Shown here piece after piece: positions 1 to 6,097 of a stretch of 6,477 nt of DNA (positions are counted from its first letter, which is position 1; every line of letters starts with the position of its first letter). The DNA is from Verrucomicrobiales bacterium (lineage in GTDB: Bacteria; Verrucomicrobiota; Verrucomicrobiia; Verrucomicrobiales; Verrucomicrobiaceae). Location: assembly GCA_003506995.1 (NCBI GenBank), contig DNXB01000480.1, positions 1 to 6,477 on the forward strand, written 5' to 3'. The notes under the pieces were generated by a model. It did no database searches, was not told the origin of the DNA, and saw only the letters and a list, made by a program, of their open reading frames with translations. The translations under genes were made by a program, and so were the position numbers.

Positions 1-1577
1 CCGTGGCTGCTGCTGCCGTCATCCTCGTGATGCTTTGCCTTCTCCTCGCTTCCAGAATGGGTAGCGAGTTCATCCCTCGTCTCGATGAAGGCGACTTCGC
101 CCTGCACGCCCTGCGCATCCCCGGCACCAGCCTCACGCAGGCCGTGGAGATGCAGCGCACCCTCGAAGCCAAGCTCGGACAGATCCCCGAAGTGAAGGAG
201 ATCTTCACCAAGCTCGGCACTGCCGAGATCGCCACCGATCCCATGCCGCCCAGCGTCGCGGATTGCTTCATCATGATCAAGCCGCGCAAAGACTGGCCCA
301 ACCCCGACATGCCCAAGTCTGAGCTGGCCGACAAAGTCATGGCCGCTGCCAAATCCGTCCCCGGCAACAACTACGAACTGCTTCAGCCCATCGAAATGCG
401 CTTCAATGAACTCATCGCCGGTGTCCGCAGTGACGTGGCCGTGAAGGTCTTTGGCGACCAGATGGAAGTCATGGAGGAAACCGCCGGGCAGATCGAAGAC
501 GTGCTCAAGCAAGTCCCCGGTGCTGTCGATGTGAAGCTGGAACAGACCACCGGCCTGCCCGTGCTCACCATCGCCATCAACCGCCCCATGCTCGCCCGTT
601 ACGGCCTGAACATCGCCGACGTGCAGGAGGTCATCGAGATCGCCATCGGCGGCAAAGAAGCCGGGCAAATCTTCGAGGGCGACCGCCGCTTCGCCATCCT
701 CGTGCGCCTGCCTGAAAAGCTCCGCACCGACCTCGAAGCCCTCAAGCGCCTCCCCATCCCGCTGCCGCAAAAAGCAGACAATGATGCCAAGCTCACCCGC
801 ATCGCCTACCAGCCGAAAAGTAGCGTCGCCACGGCGGGCACCATCCCGCTCGGCGAGCTGGCCGAGTTCACCCTCGCCCCTGGCCCGAACCAAATCAGTC
901 GCGAGAACGCCAAGCGCCGCGTCGTCGTCACCGCCAACGTGCGCGGACGCGACATCGCCAGCTTTGTCGGCGAAGCACAAAAACGCATCGCCGAAGAAGT
1001 CACCGTGCAGCCCGGCTACTGGATCAGTTGGGGCGGACAATTTGAAAACCTCATCTCGGCCAGCCAGCGCCTCAAAATTGTCGTCCCCGTCGCCCTGCTT
1101 CTCATCCTCATCCTCTTGTTCAGCGCCTTCGGTTCCGTCAAAGACGCGCTGCTCATCTTCACCGGCGTGCCCATGGCCCTCACCGGCGGCATCATCGCGT
1201 TGTGGTTGCGCGACATCCCGCTCTCCATCTCCGCTGCCGTCGGTTTCATCGCATTGTCAGGCGTGGCCGTGCTCAATGGAGTCGTCATGATCAGCTTCAT
1301 CAGGAAGCTCATCGAAGATGGCATGGGCCTTGATGCCGCCATCCTCAGCGGCTCCCTCACCCGCCTGCGCCCCGTGCTCATGACCGCGCTCGTCGCCAGT
1401 CTCGGCTTCGTCCCCATGGCCCTCGCCACCGGCCCCGGAGCCGAAGTCCAGCGCCCCCTCGCCACCGTCGTCATCGGCGGCATCCTCAGCTCCACACTGC
1501 TCACCCTCCTCGTGCTGCCAGCGCTCTACCGCATGTTCAATCGCGTCGTTGCCTCCAAGAAGGAAGTGACAGTGTGA
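1..1577 (+). CDS. czcA: CzcA-type heavy-metal RND efflux pump, C-terminal half (5' end outside window)
   Basis: Inner-membrane proton-driven pump of the heavy-metal (HME) RND family, which moves divalent cations into a CzcB/CzcC-type channel. The window enters inside TM7; the 524 visible residues are about half of the usual 1,030-1,050, so the apparent GTG at position 3 is not a start. Numbering from that codon: TM7 at about 1-19, then the CzcA-like motif EFIPRLDEGD (23-31), IPGTSLTQAVEMQ (39-51) and FNELIAGVRSDVAVKVFGD (134-152) in the second periplasmic loop, then TM8-12 from about 357 to 510, with GVAVLNG (420-426), LTRLRPVLMTALVASLGF (452-469) and GAEVQRPLATVVIGG (479-493). EFIPxLDEGD favours Czc-like rather than CusA/SilA Cu/Ag pumps. 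Residues about 255-280 look like an insertion before the conserved IPLGELAEF. The protein ends soon after TM12, as is usual. The proton-relay TM4 is outside the window, so the metal cannot be read here. Confidence 0.95.
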   Translation, partial: VAAAAVILVMLCLLLASRMGSEFIPRLDEGDFALHALRIPGTSLTQAVEMQRTLEAKLGQIPEVKEIFTKLGTAEIATDPMPPSVADCFIMIKPRKDWPNPDMPKSELADKVMAAAKSVPGNNYELLQPIEMRFNELIAGVRSDVAVKVFGDQMEVMEETAGQIEDVLKQVPGAVDVKLEQTTGLPVLTIAINRPMLARYGLNIADVQEVIEIAIGGKEAGQIFEGDRRFAILVRLPEKLRTDLEALKRLPIPLPQKADNDAKLTRIAYQPKSSVATAGTIPLGELAEFTLAPGPNQISRENAKRRVVVTANVRGRDIASFVGEAQKRIAEEVTVQPGYWISWGGQFENLISASQRLKIVVPVALLLILILLFSAFGSVKDALLIFTGVPMALTGGIIALWLRDIPLSISAAVGFIALSGVAVLNGVVMISFIRKLIEDGMGLDAAILSGSLTRLRPVLMTALVASLGFVPMALATGPGAEVQRPLATVVIGGILSSTLLTLLVLPALYRMFNRVVASKKEVTV

Positions 1578-1587
1578 GGCACATTGT
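1569..1587 (+). other. Short hairpin over the czcA stop codon
   Basis: ACAGTGTG (1569-1576) and CACATTGT (1580-1587) pair over eight positions, one of them a G-U wobble in RNA, around a 3-base loop (AGG). The TGA stop codon (1575-1577) lies partly in the stem. No T-tract follows, so it is not a clear intrinsic terminator. It could still protect or shape the 3' end of the upstream czcA message, or be chance. Confidence 0.3.
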
Positions 1588-1772
1588 ACTCTTAGCCGCA
1601 TCCTGATAAACCCATGTTATGAACACACCCTCCACCTCCCTTTGGCGTCATTGTGCGTTCCAGCAACTAATCTGGGCGCACGGGCAGCGTAACTTATCGC
1701 ATCTTCCATCGCACCACGTCACGCAAAGAATCTCCGCCAATCGTCAACGCCTAACCTCAACAGCCCAAACCT

Positions 1773-2999
1773 ATGACTGACATCACTCAACTCATCCAAA
1801 GCGGTAGCGCCCATGTGTGGCTCTACATCCCCATCGCCATCCTCCTCGGTGCCTTGCACGGCCTTGAGCCGGGACACTCCAAAACGATGATGGCCGCGTT
1901 TATCATCGCCATCCGTGGCACCGTCTGGCAGGCGGTGCTGCTGGGCTTGTCGGCGGCGATCTCGCACTCGCTCATCATCTGGCTGCTGGCGGCGCTGGCC
2001 TTGCACTATGGCAGCCAGTGGAATGCGGAAACCATCGAGCCTTATCTGCAAATCGTGTCCGCTGTGCTGATATTCCTGCTGGCGGTGTGGATGTATCGCC
2101 GCACGCGACGCGAGTTGGTAGAGGCCGAGGGACATCATCACGGGCACAGCCATTCGCATGACGGTCACACTCACAGCCATGACCATGACCACGATCATGC
2201 TCATTCTCATGATGGCGGTTCGCATAGCCACGAGCACGGCCCACATGGCGGCATGATGCTGGACACCGGCCACGGCTGGCTGGAGATCGCCGTTTTTGAA
2301 GACGGGGTGCCACCGCGCTTCCGCGTCCATCCCTGCACGGCCTCCGGGGCGGCGGTTCCGCTGCCGAAGAACACCACGGTGAGCATCGAAACCGCCCGTC
2401 TCGACGGCAGCAGCCAGCGGTTCGTGTTTGAGCCAAAGGACGGCTATTGGGAAGCCACCGCCGAACTGCCCGAACCGCACGAGTTCGCGGCCGCGGTGAC
2501 GATGAGCCACGGCGACCATGCGCACACCTACCGGCTGAAATTTGCCGAGGATCACCATCATCATCACGGGGCGGTCGCAGAGGAAATCAAGCCCGAGGGC
2601 GATGTGTATCAGGACGCGCACGAACGCGAACATGCCGAAGACATCCGCCGCCGCTTCGGTAATCGCGCCGTGACCACGCCGCAGATTGTCATGTTCGGCA
2701 TCACGGGCGGCCTCATGCCGTGCCCCGCCGCCTTCACCATTCTACTGGTGTGCCTGCAATTGAAGCGTGCCACGCTTGGCTTCGCCATCGTGGGCGCATT
2801 CAGCTTTGGCCTCGCGCTCACCATGGTTACGGTGGGTGCCCTCGCGGCATGGAGTGTCCAGCACGCAGAAAAACGTTTCAGCGGCTTTGGCAATGCGATG
2901 CGCAAGGCTCCCTATGTGTCCTGTGCCTTGCTCGTGCTGTTGGCACTCTACATGGCGTGGAGCGGCTGGCAGGGGCTTTCACAGCCGCATCCGCACTGA
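1773..2999 (+). CDS. rcnA: RcnA-type nickel/cobalt efflux protein with enlarged His-rich loop
   Basis: Inner-membrane Ni2+/Co2+ exporter, 408 residues; E. coli RcnA is roughly 270-280. The N-terminal part closely follows RcnA: GALHGLEPGHSKTMMAAFI (26-44), with H29 and H35 in the HxxxxxH-type signature, and membrane segments at about 17-45, 50-78 and 90-107. A cytoplasmic loop then expands. Residues 121-158 contain 18 His in (D/S/G)H repeats. Residues 165-260 form an extra domain (HGWLEIAVFEDGVPPRFR, EPHEF, SHGDHAHTYRLKFAED) closed by HHHHH (261-265). RcnA sequence resumes at DVYQDAHEREHAEDIRRRF (277-295), then GGLMPCPAAFTILL (312-325) and further helices to about 400. The ATG at 1773 aligns with the start of E. 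coli RcnA and gives its expected N-terminus; no Shine-Dalgarno is visible. It stands between two RND loci with no rcnR nearby. I am sure of the family; Ni/Co specificity is by homology only. Confidence 0.93.
   Translation: MTDITQLIQSGSAHVWLYIPIAILLGALHGLEPGHSKTMMAAFIIAIRGTVWQAVLLGLSAAISHSLIIWLLAALALHYGSQWNAETIEPYLQIVSAVLIFLLAVWMYRRTRRELVEAEGHHHGHSHSHDGHTHSHDHDHDHAHSHDGGSHSHEHGPHGGMMLDTGHGWLEIAVFEDGVPPRFRVHPCTASGAAVPLPKNTTVSIETARLDGSSQRFVFEPKDGYWEATAELPEPHEFAAAVTMSHGDHAHTYRLKFAEDHHHHHGAVAEEIKPEGDVYQDAHEREHAEDIRRRFGNRAVTTPQIVMFGITGGLMPCPAAFTILLVCLQLKRATLGFAIVGAFSFGLALTMVTVGALAAWSVQHAEKRFSGFGNAMRKAPYVSCALLVLLALYMAWSGWQGLSQPHPH
2133..2246 (+). repeat. Degenerate His-codon repeat in rcnA (His-rich metal-binding tract)
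   Basis: Imperfect 6-base repeats of CAT or CAC alternating with GAC, GAT, AGC or TCG code for residues 121-158 of RcnA, with 18 His in 38 residues, mostly HxH spaced and interleaved with Asp and Ser. Such tracts bind Ni, Co or Zn in many metal transporters and chaperones. The repetitive DNA is likely to vary in length between strains by slippage; this last point is inference. Confidence 0.85.
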
Positions 3000-3029
3000 G
3001 TTTCCTCGATCACAAAACAAGTGTGCCTC

Positions 3030-3048
3030 AAAATTAAAATTGAATAAA
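3030..3048 (+). promoter_or_regulatory. AT-rich island upstream of the small Cys/His gene, possible promoter
   Basis: Eighteen of 19 bases are A or T, in a window that is otherwise GC-rich. It lies in the 78-base gap between rcnA and the next gene, about 30 bases before that ATG. TAAAAT (3035-3040) resembles a -10 box, but I see no matching -35 at proper spacing. It could be a promoter or UP-like element for the downstream genes, or merely loose intergenic sequence. Confidence 0.25.
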
Positions 3049-3077
3049 CCAGCCTCAAGAGCATCTTAGAAGCGCTC

Positions 3078-3524
3078 ATGTCACTTTTCCGCAAACGCAT
3101 CCTTCCCACGCTGGCCGTTCTGGTCGTTGCGTGTGCCCAGGTGTTTGGCGTGCAGCGCGGTTACGCCTGCAATCACGGGGATGCAGTGGTGGAGACAGAG
3201 GTTGAGCACTGCCATCGTGTGGTGGTTGATGACCATGCGCATGACGTTCCGTGCGAGGACAGCTCCAACAAGGAATGTGACGACAAGGGCGAGAAAGAGC
3301 ATCATACGCCTTTGGGCGTGGACATGCAGGCAGCACCATCAAGTTTGGTGGCGCATTCGATCCCTGTTTTCGTCGCCGTGCTGGTCGCAGAGACGTGGAT
3401 TCACGACTGGGTGCTGACCCAGACACTCGCGAAAACTGAATTGATGAGGATGCCCCTGGATACCGGGGGGGAGAGTCCACCTGCATCATTGCAGGTGGCA
3501 CGTTGCATGGTGATTTTGGTTTGA
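3078..3524 (+). CDS. Small exported Cys/His-rich protein, putative periplasmic metal binder
   Basis: 148 residues; I recognise no named family. The N-terminus (MSLFRKR followed by a hydrophobic stretch, 8-18) is a signal sequence. LVVAC (15-19) fits the loose lipobox pattern, so it may be a lipoprotein with C19 lipidated; cleavage at GYA|C (before C31) is the alternative. The next segment (31-76) is acidic and rich in possible ligands: C31, H33, H44, C45, H46, H53, H55, C59, C67, H75, H76, including EHCHR and DHAHDVPCED. A second hydrophobic patch lies at about 90-104, then a Pro-containing tail ending ARCMVILV. The ATG at 3078 is the only start that keeps the basic signal-peptide n-region; no Shine-Dalgarno is visible. 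It sits between rcnA (78-base gap) and czcC (114-base gap), so metal buffering or sensing in the periplasm is plausible, but this is inference. A G7 run near its 3' end makes the last 20 residues sensitive to an indel. Confidence 0.72.
   Translation: MSLFRKRILPTLAVLVVACAQVFGVQRGYACNHGDAVVETEVEHCHRVVVDDHAHDVPCEDSSNKECDDKGEKEHHTPLGVDMQAAPSSLVAHSIPVFVAVLVAETWIHDWVLTQTLAKTELMRMPLDTGGESPPASLQVARCMVILV
3461..3498 (+). promoter_or_regulatory. G7 tract plus perfect 9-bp hairpin near the end of the small gene
   Basis: TACC, seven G (3465-3471) and AGAG are followed directly by CCACCTGCA (3477-3485), a 4-base loop TCAT and the exact complement TGCAGGTGG (3490-3498). The G-run with flanking TAC/AG loosely recalls the TACT-G6-N-AGTA sites of RcnR/CsoR-type nickel/cobalt repressors, but the right half does not match well. 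The hairpin lacks a T-tract. It lies about 140-180 bases upstream of the czcC start, inside coding sequence. It could be an operator, an attenuator or chance. Confidence 0.3.
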
Positions 3525-3536
3525 GGCAAGAAGCCC

Positions 3537-3568
3537 GCGCTGCCGTCCACGACTGACGGCTGAGGCGC
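3537..3568 (+). terminator. Interrupted GC-rich hairpin between the small gene and czcC
   Basis: GCGC (3537-3540) and GCCGTC (3542-3547) can pair with GACGGC (3555-3560) and GCGC (3565-3568), leaving a 7-base loop and an asymmetric bulge. It starts 13 bases after the stop of the small gene. No T-run follows, so an intrinsic terminator is doubtful; partial attenuation or mRNA processing ahead of the czcCBA genes would suit its place. Confidence 0.3.
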
Positions 3569-3638
3569 ACTGGCGATCTTCTCGTTGCTCCAGGCATGGA
3601 ATGTCCACGCCTGCAAACCACAAACCACCACCTTTCTC

Positions 3639-4889
3639 ATGCTTCGTTCCATCTTTTTGCTTCTACCGCTGCTGCTTGCAGCCGCCTCGTCGGCATCTGC
3701 CGTTACGCTCACCCTTTCTGACATCGGACCACGCGTCCGCGCCACGCATCCTTCCCTCAAAGCCGCCCGTATGGCAGTGGAGGAGGCTCGCGGTCGCCAA
3801 CTCGGTGCCGGACGGCTCTCGAATCCCTCAGTGGGCTTGGATTCGCGCAATGAAACATTCCTTTCGCCAGGCCAGGCCCTGCTGTCGCTCGATCAATCGT
3901 TCCCCATCACCAGGCGTTTGCGGCTGGAGAAGCAGCTCACCGGACAACTCGTCACCGCAGCGGAGTTGGAGGTGAAGGATGCCGAGCGGCGTTTGATTTC
4001 TGACGCGCAAACCTTGGCGGTGCAGATTCTCGCCCTTGAGCAGCAGAGGGGTTTGCGCCAGCAACAGACGGAGCTGGCGACAAAGCTCTCCGCGTTCGTT
4101 GCCGGACGTGCAAAGGCAGGTGAACTCTCCGCGCTGGATGCCGCACAGGCCCAGGTGGACGCGCAACGCCTCATTGTGGAAGCCCGCAAGCTGGAAGGCG
4201 AGAGCCGCAGTCTGATGGGCACTCTCAAGCCCATGTTGAACCTCGATCCCGATGAGTCGCTGTCGCTCTCCGGTGACCTCCCTGGAATGGGTGTGCCCGG
4301 CAAAGGGGCGAACTGGGTGATGCGGGCAGATTATCAGCTCGCTGAGGCCAAGCTCATCGCTTCTCAAACCGACATCGGTCTCGCCAAAGCCAACAAGTGG
4401 CAGGATGTGAGCGCTGGCATCTTCGCCGGGCCAGAGTATCAAAATGCATCTGGCGATGATCGACGGACCAATGGTGTGATTGGTTTCCGCGTCTCGCTTC
4501 CGTTACCGTTCTGGAACAAGAACGAGGGGCAGGTAGCCGAGAAAACTGCCACCGCAGAGCGTGTGCGCCTGGAACAAGCGGCGCTTGCCAAGCAAATCCG
4601 TAGTGAAGTGGAGAATGCCCGGAAAGACATGCAGACCAGCTATGATCTCGCGCACGAAACCCGCGACACTCTGCTGCCGCTCGTCATCGAGCAGACCGGC
4701 AAGCTCGAAAAAGCCTACGAGAGCGGCCAGACCGACCTCCTCACCATTCTCCGCGCCCGTGAGCAACGCCTGCAACTCGAAGCCGCTGCGTTGGATGCCG
4801 TGCGTGACTTTCACCTTGCCCGCATTCGCTACGAAGCCGCCATCGGCAAACACGCGCCCGCTGCGCCTGTCTCATCTGCCAAACGCTAA
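3639..4889 (+). CDS. czcC: CzcC-like outer-membrane factor (TolC/OEP family) of a metal RND pump
   Basis: Trimeric outer-membrane channel subunit that receives cations from the adaptor and RND pump. I chose the ATG at 3639, giving 416 residues, because it begins a clean signal peptide (MLRS, a Leu-rich core, cut at ASA|V after residue 21). An in-frame TTG at 3585 would add 18 residues with no export character. Two OEP repeats are visible. The first runs from about 25 to 215, with HPSLKAARMAVEEARGRQLGAGRLSNPSVGLDSRNE and a long coiled coil. The second runs from about 225 to 405, with RADYQLAEAKL, the hallmark strand VSLPLPFWNKNEG (from 285), a second coiled coil, and YESGQTDLLTILRAREQRL (from 360). 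Its length is typical for CzcC. No N-terminal lipobox cysteine is present. It is followed after 29 bases by the adaptor, so the two are probably co-transcribed. No Shine-Dalgarno precedes the start. Confidence 0.92.
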   Translation: MLRSIFLLLPLLLAAASSASAVTLTLSDIGPRVRATHPSLKAARMAVEEARGRQLGAGRLSNPSVGLDSRNETFLSPGQALLSLDQSFPITRRLRLEKQLTGQLVTAAELEVKDAERRLISDAQTLAVQILALEQQRGLRQQQTELATKLSAFVAGRAKAGELSALDAAQAQVDAQRLIVEARKLEGESRSLMGTLKPMLNLDPDESLSLSGDLPGMGVPGKGANWVMRADYQLAEAKLIASQTDIGLAKANKWQDVSAGIFAGPEYQNASGDDRRTNGVIGFRVSLPLPFWNKNEGQVAEKTATAERVRLEQAALAKQIRSEVENARKDMQTSYDLAHETRDTLLPLVIEQTGKLEKAYESGQTDLLTILRAREQRLQLEAAALDAVRDFHLARIRYEAAIGKHAPAAPVSSAKR

Positions 4890-4918
4890 CAGACACACTC
4901 CCACTTGATTTTTCCAAT

Positions 4919-6094
4919 ATGAAACGACCCCTTGCTCCATTGATTCTTTGCCTTGCCCTGTCCGGTCTGGCTCATGCCGAAGGTGATCCCAAACGTGCTG
5001 CGAACACAGTGGTGCTGGATGAAACCGGCGTGAAAAACCTCCGTATCGAAACCGTCGAAGTCGAGGAAACGGACTTTGAGGCAACCATTTTTTCGCTAGG
5101 CCGCATTGAGGCCATTCCCAGCAAGATCGCCGCCGTTAGCAGCCGCATAGCAGGACGCATTGTGGAGCTGAAAGTCACTCCGGGCGACGTTGTGAAGTTG
5201 GGCGATGAGGTGGCGAAGATCGAGAGCCGTCAGCCGGGTGATCCGCCGCCCGTGGTATCGCTCAAAGCACCTCTGGGTGGACTCGTCACGCATGTGGACG
5301 CTAGGCTAGGTGATCCACTGGACCCCGAAAAAGCGCTGCTGGAAATCACCGACCTCAGCGAGGTCTATGCCGTGGCACGAGTGCCCGAGCATCAGGCCGG
5401 GCGCATGAAGCCAGGAACCGTGGCACATATCAAAGTAGCCGCTCTGCCGAATGAAAAATTCGCAGGTGAATTGCTTCGCTTTGGCACCAGCGCGGACAAG
5501 GAAAGCGGCACCATCGACGCCATCTTCCGTCTGACCAATCCCGGCGGCTTGCTGCGTGCGGACATGCGTTCGGAGTTCTCCATCGTGATGAGCAAGCGCT
5601 CGAATGTGGTTTCCATTCCGCGTGCCGCATTGCAGGGAGAGTCATCGAACCGCTTCGTTTATGTGAAGGACTTTGATCTGGCGAATGCGTTTGTGAAAAC
5701 GCAGGTGCAAGTAGGCGAAATCAATGACCGCTTTGTCGAGATCACCAACGGGCTGCTGCCAGCCGATGAAGTTGTCACTCGCGGTGCATATTCGTTGTCA
5801 TTCGCTGGAGCCAGCAGCGTCTCGCTCAAGGAAGCGCTTGATGCCGCACACGGCCACGAACATGCCGCCGATGGAGGCGAGCTGACACCGGAGAAGAAAG
5901 CCGAAATGGAAGCGGCCAAAAAAGGTGCTGGCGGCGGGCATGCCGACCAAGAAGGCGGAGCCAGCTCCATGTGGATGTATGCCAGTGGCGTTCTTTTCCT
6001 TCTGCTTCTCATTGCCGTGTTCACCAAGAAGCGCGGCGCACCATCCGACGAACATGAAACGCCGGTGAAGCCCATCAAGAAGGAGGCTGCGTAA
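4919..6094 (+). CDS. czcB: CzcB-like periplasmic adaptor (membrane fusion protein) with C-terminal membrane helix
   Basis: Adaptor linking the RND pump to the outer-membrane channel, 391 residues. Residues 1-20 form a signal peptide (cut at AHA|E). A barrel-sandwich (lipoyl-like) domain follows: AAVSSRIAGRIVELKVTPGDVVKLGDEVAKIES (71-103) and its second half VVSLKAPLGGLVTHVDARLGDPL (112-134). The two halves are joined by only about 8 residues, QPGDPPP and neighbours, so the usual alpha-hairpin is missing. A beta-barrel domain (about 145-225) and a membrane-proximal domain (about 228-300; SIPRAAL, VTRGAYSLSF) follow. The tail is unusual: HGHEH (311-315), a Lys/Glu-rich stretch (323-336), H341, then a hydrophobic helix at about 352-368 followed by KKR, which predicts a periplasmic body anchored in the inner membrane with a short cytoplasmic end. 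The start codon is the one giving the signal peptide. The stop is three bases before the next czcA, indicating tight coupling. Confidence 0.92.
   Translation: MKRPLAPLILCLALSGLAHAEGDPKRAANTVVLDETGVKNLRIETVEVEETDFEATIFSLGRIEAIPSKIAAVSSRIAGRIVELKVTPGDVVKLGDEVAKIESRQPGDPPPVVSLKAPLGGLVTHVDARLGDPLDPEKALLEITDLSEVYAVARVPEHQAGRMKPGTVAHIKVAALPNEKFAGELLRFGTSADKESGTIDAIFRLTNPGGLLRADMRSEFSIVMSKRSNVVSIPRAALQGESSNRFVYVKDFDLANAFVKTQVQVGEINDRFVEITNGLLPADEVVTRGAYSLSFAGASSVSLKEALDAAHGHEHAADGGELTPEKKAEMEAAKKGAGGGHADQEGGASSMWMYASGVLFLLLLIAVFTKKRGAPSDEHETPVKPIKKEAA
6081..6086 (+). promoter_or_regulatory. Shine-Dalgarno site of the second czcA
   Basis: A perfect AGGAGG lies inside the last codons of the adaptor gene, 11 bases before the ATG at 6098. 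The spacing is slightly long. It is the only strong ribosome-binding site in the window, the other starts having none, and it supports the 6098 start and efficient translation of the pump subunit. Confidence 0.7.
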
Positions 6095-6097
6095 GCC

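Noticed and set aside
3..5. GTG as the start of the first czcA
   Set aside because: The frame is open to the window edge and the protein begins inside TM7 of a 12-helix pump, so this is a truncated view, not a start.
781..1290. Alternative + frame ORF of 169 codons within the first czcA
   Set aside because: Ser/Pro/Ala-rich product typical of an out-of-frame reading of GC-rich DNA; the RND frame is continuous across it.
1578..1772. Possible promoter in the gap before rcnA (TTGTAC at 1584, TGATAA at 1604; TAACTT at 1690)
   Set aside because: The -35/-10 spacings are wrong (14 bases for the first pair) and the third has no partner box; I cannot support a promoter here although one may exist.
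1719..2633. Long open frame of 304 codons on the - strand opposite rcnA
   Set aside because: It is the complement of the GC-rich, His-repeat rcnA gene, gives a low-complexity product with runs of Met/Val and His/Arg, and matches no family I know; rcnA on the + strand is unmistakable.
3585..3638. TTG upstream start for czcC adding 18 residues
   Set aside because: The extension (MLQAWNVHACKPQTTTFL) would precede a complete signal peptide that begins at the ATG at 3639, so the internal ATG is the better start.
3401..4442. Several - strand ORFs of 136-204 codons opposite the small gene and czcC
   Set aside because: They mirror the coiled-coil codons of czcC, show no domain or signal, and have no start context; they are shadows.
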